A DNA stretch of 64,000 nt, from assembly GCF_003260265.1 (NCBI RefSeq), contig NZ_QITQ01000009.1, positions 1-64,000 of the forward strand, read 5' to 3'. A program made the position numbers and the translations under genes. Under the pieces are notes generated by a model. It was given only the letters and a program-made list of their open reading frames with translations. It did not search any database and was not told the origin of the DNA. This DNA is from Roseovarius amoyensis. GTDB lineage: Bacteria > Pseudomonadota > Alphaproteobacteria > Rhodobacterales > Rhodobacteraceae. Each line of letters begins with the position of its first letter. The first letter of the stretch is position 1. Shown piece after piece: positions 57,402 to 64,000 of the stretch.

Positions 57402-58451
57402 TCACTCCGGGATCAACAACGATGCGTCGCCGTAGGAAAAGAAACGGTATTCGGATTCAACCGCATGGGCATATATCTGCCGAATGCGTTCGTGCCCCAT
57501 CAGGGCCGAAACCAGCATCAAAAGCGTCGAGCGCGGCAGATGAAAATTCGTCATCAGCGCATCGGTCACGCGAAAGCGGAAGCCGGGATAGATAAAGATA
57601 TCGGTCTCGCCCTGCCACGGCGCGATGGCGCCGCCCTGTGCCGCGGTCTCGATCAGACGCAGCGCGGTGGTGCCGACGGGGATGATGCGCCCGCCCTCGG
57701 CGCGGGTCCGGGCGATCTCGGCCGCGGCCTGTTCGCTGACCTCGCCCCATTCGGCATGCATGCGGTGCTGGCGCACGTCCTCGACCTTGACCGGCAGAAA
57801 GGTGCCTGCACCCACATGCAGCGTGACATGGGTGAAATCGATGCCTGCCCCGGCCAGGCTGTCCAGCAGCGGGCGGTCGAAATGCAGCGACGCGGTGGGC
57901 GCGGCCACCGCGCCGGCGCGGCGGGCAAAGACGGTCTGGTAATCCTCGCGGTCCTGGTCGTCGGCGGCGCGGCGCGCGGCGATATAGGGCGGCAGCGGCA
58001 TCGCGCCCGCGGCATCCAGCGCGGCGTCGAAGTCATCCCCCGACAGGTTGAACCGCAGTGCCGCCATGCCATCGGGTTTGTCGATGCAGTCTGCCTTTAG
58101 CCCGGCGGCGAAGTGCACCGTCTCGCCCACGCGCAGCTTTTTCAGCGGCTTGACCATCGCCGACCAGGCGCCGTCGGCGCGCGGCTCCAGCAATGTCACC
58201 TCGATGCGCGCCTCGGTCAGCCCCGCCGCCCCCTGCCGCGCGCGCATGCCTGACAGCCGCGCCGGGATGACGCGGGTGTCGTTCAGCACCAGCCGGTCGC
58301 CGGGGCGCAGCCAGCGGCCGATATCGGCAACGGTCGCGTCGGTCATGCGCGCCCCCTCTGCCACCAGCAGCCGGGCGGCGGTGCGCGGGCGCGCCGGGCG
58401 CGTCGCGATCAGCCGCTCGGGCAGATCGAAATCGAAATCGGCAAGCTGCAT
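57402..58451 (-). CDS. queA: S-adenosylmethionine:tRNA ribosyltransferase-isomerase
   Basis: 349 residues from the ATG at 58451. [20 protein letters not shown] opens the protein; [52 protein letters not shown], and [19 protein letters not shown] are QueA signatures. It adds the ribosyl part of SAM to preQ1-34, giving epoxyqueuosine, the step after Tgt (12776-13900). The start ATG overlaps the stop of the upstream large gene (TGATG), so translation is coupled. Confidence 0.95.
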   Translation of the reverse strand: MQLADFDFDLPERLIATRPARPRTAARLLVAEGARMTDATVADIGRWLRPGDRLVLNDTRVIPARLSGMRARQGAAGLTEARIEVTLLEPRADGAWSAMVKPLKKLRVGETVHFAAGLKADCIDKPDGMAALRFNLSGDDFDAALDAAGAMPLPPYIAARRAADDQDREDYQTVFARRAGAVAAPTASLHFDRPLLDSLAGAGIDFTHVTLHVGAGTFLPVKVEDVRQHRMHAEWGEVSEQAAAEIARTRAEGGRIIPVGTTALRLIETAAQGGAIAPWQGETDIFIYPGFRFRVTDALMTNFHLPRSTLLMLVSALMGHERIRQIYAHAVESEYRFFSYGDASLLIPE

Positions 58452-61400
58452 CAACGATCCTGTCCCTGCCGCAGCGGGCCCTGCCGCGGCTCTTCCGTAT
58501 CCTCACCCGCCGACGGGGCAACCCCGCCGCGCTCCGGCGGCGGGCGGCGGAAAATCTCGCGGAACATTCCCGGCGTGAACACCGACAGCGGGTTCACCTG
58601 AACGCGCGGCGTACTGGCCGGCCCTTTCAGCGAATACTTGAAGCCCAGGAACCCCTCTCCCTGCCGCGACAGGAACCCGCCCAGCACGTTGACCGCATAG
58701 ACCGGTGAAACCACGCCTTCGAGGTCGACAACCTCGGCCTCGGGCCAGTAATAGCCTTCGGCGGAAATGCCCATCGACGCACCGACCGCACTGGCCTTGT
58801 AGATGGTCACCTTTTCGGGGGCGAGTTGAAAATCGCTTTCGACGCGGGTGAAATGGATGCCCTCGCCCGCGAGCTGTTCGAGGATGCCGACAATGCTGAG
58901 CGCGTTGAGCAGCGCCGCGATGGCGGGCGCGTCCTTGACCCGCAGGTTATCGGCGGTCAGCTTGCCCTCGTAGACGTCCTTGCCCTGACCGGGGGTCAGC
59001 ACCAGCGTCATCTTGCCGTCGCGCGCCTGCTTCAGCAGCCCTGCCGCGCGCAGCACCCGTCCTGCATCCTGCGAGCGGATCACGAAGACGCCGCGCCCGT
59101 CACCGGGAACGATCTCGCCGGTAACCGCGGCCTGGCCGTTGACCTGCCCCGAAAACGTGCCCTTGGTGCCTTGCGCCAGGTCGAGTTCGGCGTTGAAATC
59201 GGTCAGCGCGATCTTGTCCGACACCTGCAGCCGGTCAAGCCGCAGCGACACCGGCCCGCCGCCGCCCTGCCCCGTGCCATCGCCATCGCCGCCCAGCCTG
59301 ATCCGCCGCAGGTCCAGCTCGCCCCCGGTCACCCGCACCAGCGGCACGCGCGCCGCGCCCAGCCCGACCAGGTCAACCGGCGCGTCCAGCCAGCCGCCCA
59401 ATTGCACCCGCCCGAACCGCGCCTGTTGCAGGCTGCCATCGGCATTGAGCGTGACCGATCCCGCGGCACGCAGGCCTCCGGCATCAAGCAACAAACGGTC
59501 AATCGCGGGCGGGCTGCCCAGCGTTCCGGAGACCTCCAGCCGGCCGGTCCCGGCGGCGCCCAGTGCCCAGCCGATCGGTTTTATCCGCAGCCCCAGCCCG
59601 GCCAGATCGGTGTTCAGGGAAAAGGCCGGCGGCGTGTCGGCGGCAAAGTCGATCTCGACATCGCCCCAGCCGGCGCCCGACAGGCTGCCCGGCGGCAAAC
59701 CGATACCGAACTCGTCGGAAAACCGCTCTGACAGCTCGATGCGGCCCACGACATGCGCTTCGCCCTTGCTACCGTCGGTCAGCGGCATGGCAAAACGCCC
59801 GTCAAAGGGCACGCGCCCGACCCGCCCTTCGCCGCCGATCCGCAGTGTGTCGCGGTCAGCCTGCAACGTCAGGTCGGATGCGGCAATGACGCGCCCGGCG
59901 ATCAGCTTTTCGCTGCGCACGTCGCTCAGATGCCCGTTTGCCTCGAACGCCACTTCCTCGGGCGTCAGGTCGTCCTTGACCAGGAAATCCAGCGTGCCGT
60001 CCAAACGCGCGATTCCATCGGCCAGGGTCACCGGGCGCCCAGCCTTGTCGAGAAACCGGAACGGTTTCTCGTTCAAGAGCGACAGCGCGGCGGTAATGGT
60101 GCTGTGGGTGCTCAGGCGCACCTTGCCCGGGCCGCGCTTGATACGCAGGTCGGGCACGTCAAAGCTGGATCCGGCGATGTCGATGCGCCCGCCCTCGGCG
60201 GCGGTGACGTGGCCCTCGTGGGCGACGATGACGAAACGGTTGTCTTCGATGATGGCGTGGCCGCGCGCATCCTCGATCGGCGGCACATCCTTGATGAAAC
60301 GCGTCGACAGCTCGGAAAAATCGAACCCCAGCGACAGGTCGGGCTTGTGCCCGGGCTCCGAGCGCAACGCGACCTGGATGTCGCTCAGCGTGGCGGCGAT
60401 CACATTGTCGTTGATCCAGTCGCGCGTCTTGGGTTCCAGGCTTTCAGGCCAGAGTTCCATCAGCCGGTCCGGGTCGGCCCCCGGCATGTTGCCATCGACG
60501 CTGACATGCCAGCCGTCCGGCCCGACCCGGACATCGCCGCGCGCGACGAAGGTGCGGCCGCGATCGGACAGGCTGAGTTCGCCCAGCGAGACGTGAAACG
60601 GATCAAGCGCCAGGCGCATGCTCAGGTCGGCGCCTTCCAGCGTGACCGGCGCACTGTAAAGCTGCATCGGGTTGGCAGAGACCTCGCCCACCCGGAACTG
60701 CGACACCAGCGCATCGGGCCAGCCATCCTCCATCCCGGCAAGGCGGGTCTGCCCCTCGATCCGGGCGGTGACCCATTTGCTTTCGACTTCGAGGGCGTGA
60801 AACCGGATCAGGTGATCGGCGGATTCATAGGTGAAATGGCTGCCGGCGCGGTCGAACGCGACCGGCACCGCGCTGGGTGTCGGGCGCAGCGCGCCGGCCC
60901 CGATCTCAAGCTGCGCCTCGACCGGGCCCAGGCGGCCTGACGCCTCGACCTCGGCGCGGATCGACCCTGAAATGGGCGCCTCGAGCGCCGCCAGCCAGGT
61001 CAGGGCGGGGGACTGGCCGGCGATATCCTCGGCCGGCATGTCCTCGACGTCGATGGTAAAGGTCGCCGCGGTCTGCCCGATGCGGCTGGCATAGGACACC
61101 GCCAGCGTGGTGGCATAGTCGCGCGCGCCCAGCAGCGCGAAGTCGGACAGGATTTCAAGGTCGTCGCCCCTGCGCCGTATGGCGATGCGCCCGCCATCGA
61201 CCGTCCATGCCTTGCCGACGCGGGCATCCTCGAACCGCAGGGTCAGGTTGTCGGCCAGCACCGTTTCCAGCGCGCTGAAATTTGGCCGCTGAAAGAACGC
61301 GTCGGCCTGCCCGATCAGCGCCGCCACGGTTTCGGCCTCTTCCACCGTGTCGGGGGTTTCGCCCACGCTCAGCCCCACCGCGCCGTCATTTGCGCGTCGC

Positions 61401-61831
61401 AGCGTCACCCGCGCCCCCGACAGGCTGATCCGGCCCGGTTGCAATTTCCCCCGCAACAGCGGACCCAGCGCCAGCGATCCGCGCAGATCCGACAGCCGTG
61501 CCAGCGGTGTCCCTTCGGCATCGCGGATCACTACCCGCTGCAGCGCCAGCTTGGGCACCCAGTCATCCCCGACCACGAATGACAGCTCGCCGAACCCTAT
61601 CGAGACCTCGTCGATGCTCTGATCGATTCGCGCCGCTATACGTTCGCGCAGCCAGTCGGGTGCGGTCATGCGCGTGCCGATCAGCGCCGCCACCGCGATT
61701 GCCAGCCCCAGCCCCAGCGCCAGCAGGCCGGCCGCAAGCCAGAGGCCAACGCGCAGCACGCGCCGTCGGCGCGTCGCGCGCTCTTTCGGCTCTGTTCTAT
61801 CTTCGGTCAATCCGCGGCCTGCCTTTGGCAA
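58451..61831 (-). CDS. Large AsmA/YhdP-like envelope protein (DUF3971)
   Basis: 1126 residues from a TTG with AGGA five bases upstream. A basic N-terminus ([20 protein letters not shown]) and one membrane helix ([18 protein letters not shown]) anchor a very long beta-rich periplasmic part; [40 protein letters not shown] and the YhdP-type C-terminus [20 protein letters not shown] then [19 protein letters not shown] show the family. YhdP/TamB/AsmA proteins form grooved bridges proposed to carry phospholipids to the outer membrane. Coupled to queA downstream, which has no obvious link in function. Confidence 0.85.
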   Translation of the reverse strand: MPKAGRGLTEDRTEPKERATRRRRVLRVGLWLAAGLLALGLGLAIAVAALIGTRMTAPDWLRERIAARIDQSIDEVSIGFGELSFVVGDDWVPKLALQRVVIRDAEGTPLARLSDLRGSLALGPLLRGKLQPGRISLSGARVTLRRANDGAVGLSVGETPDTVEEAETVAALIGQADAFFQRPNFSALETVLADNLTLRFEDARVGKAWTVDGGRIAIRRRGDDLEILSDFALLGARDYATTLAVSYASRIGQTAATFTIDVEDMPAEDIAGQSPALTWLAALEAPISGSIRAEVEASGRLGPVEAQLEIGAGALRPTPSAVPVAFDRAGSHFTYESADHLIRFHALEVESKWVTARIEGQTRLAGMEDGWPDALVSQFRVGEVSANPMQLYSAPVTLEGADLSMRLALDPFHVSLGELSLSDRGRTFVARGDVRVGPDGWHVSVDGNMPGADPDRLMELWPESLEPKTRDWINDNVIAATLSDIQVALRSEPGHKPDLSLGFDFSELSTRFIKDVPPIEDARGHAIIEDNRFVIVAHEGHVTAAEGGRIDIAGSSFDVPDLRIKRGPGKVRLSTHSTITAALSLLNEKPFRFLDKAGRPVTLADGIARLDGTLDFLVKDDLTPEEVAFEANGHLSDVRSEKLIAGRVIAASDLTLQADRDTLRIGGEGRVGRVPFDGRFAMPLTDGSKGEAHVVGRIELSERFSDEFGIGLPPGSLSGAGWGDVEIDFAADTPPAFSLNTDLAGLGLRIKPIGWALGAAGTGRLEVSGTLGSPPAIDRLLLDAGGLRAAGSVTLNADGSLQQARFGRVQLGGWLDAPVDLVGLGAARVPLVRVTGGELDLRRIRLGGDGDGTGQGGGGPVSLRLDRLQVSDKIALTDFNAELDLAQGTKGTFSGQVNGQAAVTGEIVPGDGRGVFVIRSQDAGRVLRAAGLLKQARDGKMTLVLTPGQGKDVYEGKLTADNLRVKDAPAIAALLNALSIVGILEQLAGEGIHFTRVESDFQLAPEKVTIYKASAVGASMGISAEGYYWPEAEVVDLEGVVSPVYAVNVLGGFLSRQGEGFLGFKYSLKGPASTPRVQVNPLSVFTPGMFREIFRRPPPERGGVAPSAGEDTEEPRQGPLRQGQDR

Positions 61832-61890
61832 TTTGTTCCTGCCCTATCCCATCTATATAAGACCCTGAATTCGAAACGAGGATCAATGCC

Positions 61891-62352
61891 ATGCTGCAAC
61901 CCGACAACGACGCCCCCGATTTCACCCTTCCGCGCGACGGCGGCGAGCAGGTGACGCTGTCGGCGCTGCGCCCCGCGCCGGTGGTTCTGTATTTCTATCC
62001 CCGCGACGACACCTCGGGCTGCACGCGTGAGGCGCTGGCCTTTACCGAACTGGCAGAGGCGTTCCGCGCCGCCGGCGCGCATGTCTTTGGCATTTCCAAG
62101 GACAGCGTGGCCAGCCATGACAAGTTCCGCGACAAGCACGGACTGGGCATTGCGCTGCTTCCGGACGCCGATGGCGACGTCTGCGAACGCTACGGCGTGT
62201 GGAAGGAAAAGAACATGTACGGGCGCAAGTTCATGGGGATCGAACGCACCACCGTACTGATCGGGGGCGACGGCCGGGTGGTACGTGTCTGGCCCAGGGT
62301 CAAGGTCGCAGGACACGCCGAAGAGGTGCTGGAAGCCGTGCGCGCATTGTAA
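61891..62352 (+). CDS. bcp: Thioredoxin-dependent peroxiredoxin, Bcp type
   Basis: 153 residues. APDFTLPRDGGEQVTLSALR and YFYPRDDTSGCTREALAFTE carry the peroxidatic Cys in the PxxxTxxC context (Cys48). The second cysteine that many Bcp enzymes have five residues later is missing; another cysteine lies in DGDVCERYGVWKEK. It reduces peroxides. Divergent from the YhdP-like gene, 59 bp apart. Confidence 0.92.
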   Translation: MLQPDNDAPDFTLPRDGGEQVTLSALRPAPVVLYFYPRDDTSGCTREALAFTELAEAFRAAGAHVFGISKDSVASHDKFRDKHGLGIALLPDADGDVCERYGVWKEKNMYGRKFMGIERTTVLIGGDGRVVRVWPRVKVAGHAEEVLEAVRAL

Positions 62353-62537
62353 TCCGCCGTGCCCCGCACATCGGCAAGTTTCTGCCAATGCCGCGATAAA
62401 TCGCCCAAATCGCATGGCCGACGGGGCAAAAGCCTTGCCGTAGCTTTGGCCAATGGGTAATCACGCACGAGGCTGCCGGTATGATCCAATCATGACAAGA
62501 GCGGCCCGAGGGACGGAAACGACGGAACGGGGACGAC

Positions 62538-63857
62538 GTGCGAACACGGATCGCGATCAGATTCCATACCTGGCTCGAGGCCAGGTTTCCTGAACGCCGC
62601 GTTTTTCTGCGCTCCGAATCCGATACCCGGTTTATTCGTCTCAAGCCCGGCACACAGCTGATCGCGCTGCTTGGCGTTTCCGCTTTCGTCGCCTGGACGA
62701 TCATCGCCACCGCCGTCCTGTTGATGGATTCGATCGGTTCGGGCAATTTCCGCGAACAGGCCAAGCGCGACCAGCGCACCTACGAGGCACGGCTGAACGC
62801 ACTCGAGTCCGAGCGCGACCTGCGCGCGCACGAAGCCGCGGCCGCACAGCAGCGGTTCAGCTCTGCCCTTGAACAGATTTCAATGATGCAGTCCCAACTG
62901 CTGGCGTCCGAGACGCGGAGACGCGAGATGGAGACCGGCATCGAGGTGATCCAGTCGACCCTGCGGCGGGCGATGAAGGAACGCGATGCCGCCCGCGCCG
63001 AGGCCGCCGATCTGACGCTGGCCCTGCAGGAAAGCCGCCCCGACACCCGGCCGGGACAGGACGCCCCGGCCCTGGCCGCGACGATGCAGGTGCTGACCAC
63101 GGCGCTGGCCGATACCGCGCGCGAACGCGACCGGATCAGCGAAAACGCGACCCTCGCCCTGCAAGACGCCGACGAGATGGCGATGCAGATCCGGCTGATG
63201 CAGGATCAGAACGACCAGATATTCCGCCAGCTTGAAGACGCGATGACGATCTCGGTCGAGCCGCTGAAAAAGATGTTCAGCGCCGCCGGGATGGATACCG
63301 AATACATGCTCGACACCGTGCGCCGCGGCTATTCCGGCCTTGGCGGGCCGTCGCTGCCCCTGTCCTTTTCCACCCGGGGCGAGGAACCCTCGCCCGAGGC
63401 GTTGCGCGCCAATCGCATCCTCAACCAGATGGACCGGCTGAACCTCTACCGTATCGCCGCGCAAAAGGTGCCTCTGGCAATCCCGGTCAAGACGCGCTTT
63501 CGTTACACCTCGGGATTCGGAATGCGCTGGGGCCGGATGCACAACGGCACCGATTTCGCCGGTGACCACGGTGCGCCGATCTATGCCACCGCCGATGGTG
63601 TCGTGACCCACGCCAAATGGCTGTCGGGCTATGGCCGGCTGGTCAAGATCCAGCATGATTTCGGTTTCGAGACCCGCTATGCCCATATGTCGCGCATTCG
63701 CGTGCGAGAAGGCCAAAGGGTCTCGCGCGGGGATCGGATCGGTGATATGGGCAACACTGGACGTTCCACAGGCACGCACCTACACTACGAGGTCCGTGTC
63801 GACGGCAAGGCCGTCAACCCCATGACCTACATCAAGGCTGCGAGAAATGTTTTCTAA
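62538..63857 (+). CDS. M23 peptidase (peptidoglycan endopeptidase) with coiled coil
   Basis: 439 residues from a GTG with GGGGAC upstream. One membrane anchor (LIALLGVSAFVAWTIIATAV), a coiled coil (about residues 75-240, rich in Arg/Glu/Ala), then an M23/LytM domain with RYTSGFGMRWGRMHNGTDFA (zinc His and Asp), GYGRLVKIQHDF, YAHMSRI and THLHYEVRVDGKAVNP (HxH), all zinc ligands present. It would cleave peptide crosslinks in the periplasm or be positioned by a cytoskeletal partner. The stop overlaps the probable bactofilin by 11 bp. Confidence 0.92.
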   Translation: MRTRIAIRFHTWLEARFPERRVFLRSESDTRFIRLKPGTQLIALLGVSAFVAWTIIATAVLLMDSIGSGNFREQAKRDQRTYEARLNALESERDLRAHEAAAAQQRFSSALEQISMMQSQLLASETRRREMETGIEVIQSTLRRAMKERDAARAEAADLTLALQESRPDTRPGQDAPALAATMQVLTTALADTARERDRISENATLALQDADEMAMQIRLMQDQNDQIFRQLEDAMTISVEPLKKMFSAAGMDTEYMLDTVRRGYSGLGGPSLPLSFSTRGEEPSPEALRANRILNQMDRLNLYRIAAQKVPLAIPVKTRFRYTSGFGMRWGRMHNGTDFAGDHGAPIYATADGVVTHAKWLSGYGRLVKIQHDFGFETRYAHMSRIRVREGQRVSRGDRIGDMGNTGRSTGTHLHYEVRVDGKAVNPMTYIKAARNVF

Positions 63858-64000
63858 AAGCAAGATCAACGACCCTGCCCCCAAACCCGAGAGCGCGGCC
63901 AAACCGACGCTGCCCGAGCGGAACGCGGATGCACAGCGCAGCGACTCCGCTTCGACCGAATTCCGCGCCGCCGCGCCCAAGGCCAAGCCGCCGGCGTCGG
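63847..64000 (+). CDS. Probable bactofilin (polymer-forming cytoskeletal protein), cut by window end
   Basis: Only the first 51 codons are in the window: MFSKSKINDPAPKPESAAKP and then more Pro/Ala/Lys/Ser, i.e. a disordered leader as bactofilins have before their beta-helix. No bactofilin core is seen, so the call rests on position: overlap with an M23 peptidase gene is a well-known bactofilin arrangement, where the filament localises the hydrolase. It could be another disordered-leader protein. Confidence 0.5.
   Translation, partial: MFSKSKINDPAPKPESAAKPTLPERNADAQRSDSASTEFRAAAPKAKPPAS

Noticed and set aside
59013-60596. 527-codon plus-strand frame opposite the YhdP-like gene
   Set aside because: Ser/Pro/Arg-rich shadow frame with no motif or ribosome site.

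Overview
The window is high-GC, densely coded DNA of the Rhodobacterales (Roseobacter/Paracoccaceae) type of alphaproteobacterium. The evidence is gene content and order: a DUF2849-sulfite reductase-APS reductase-DUF934-Fpr sulfur module, J-domain-CobS-CobT, ilvB with a non-canonical ThDP motif, and a GAAC-N7-GAAC LexA site of the alphaproteobacterial type before uvrA. This is a family-level inference; no rRNA is present.

Layout. 1-2.3 kb is a decayed patch: the 3' part of a trimethylamine methyltransferase-like gene, an intact TetR-type regulator, a frameshifted 5' stub of a sarcosine oxidase beta gene and a stub of an exported protein. 2.3-5.3 kb is a copper-efflux operon (copA-cueR) behind a CueR-type promoter. 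5.3-8.5 kb has a GT87-like membrane protein, two tRNA-Val genes flanking a phosphatase, and an HU-like protein. 8.7-10.1 kb is a lower-GC orphan gene (zinc ribbon plus probable PIN-like nuclease), the best accessory candidate. 10.1-18.4 kb is core: lon, tgt, SPFH/NfeD, a RimB-RimK-like fusion, Fe-S assembly factors and tpiA. 18.4-23.1 kb is assimilatory sulfate reduction with a divergent Lrp-type regulator. 23.3-26.6 kb has an SDR/DUF2269 pair, an 11-residue-repeat membrane protein and infC, which appears to start at AUA.

26.8-30.5 kb encodes a peptide-type ABC importer without ATPase genes. 30.5-34.8 kb holds a J-domain protein and cobaltochelatase subunits CobS and CobT. 34.8-39 kb has two overlapping cyclophilins, pgk and class I aldolase; with tpiA this gives three central carbon enzymes. 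39-43 kb is the branched-chain amino acid operon: a 16-codon leader peptide and attenuator not previously called as a gene, then ilvB, a second GT87-like gene, and ilvN. 43-47.5 kb has an XRE-type regulator next to two palindromes, then a valine-degradation operon.

47.6-64 kb carries uvrA with an SOS box, an RTX serralysin-like protease, a dihydrolipoyl dehydrogenase, an MFS transporter, queA coupled to a large AsmA/YhdP-like protein, a Bcp peroxiredoxin, and an M23 peptidase running into a probable bactofilin cut by the window edge. Functions rest on motifs read by eye; no database search was run. Apart from the attenuator region at 39 kb, no stretch over about 300 bases is without an assigned gene or gene remnant.
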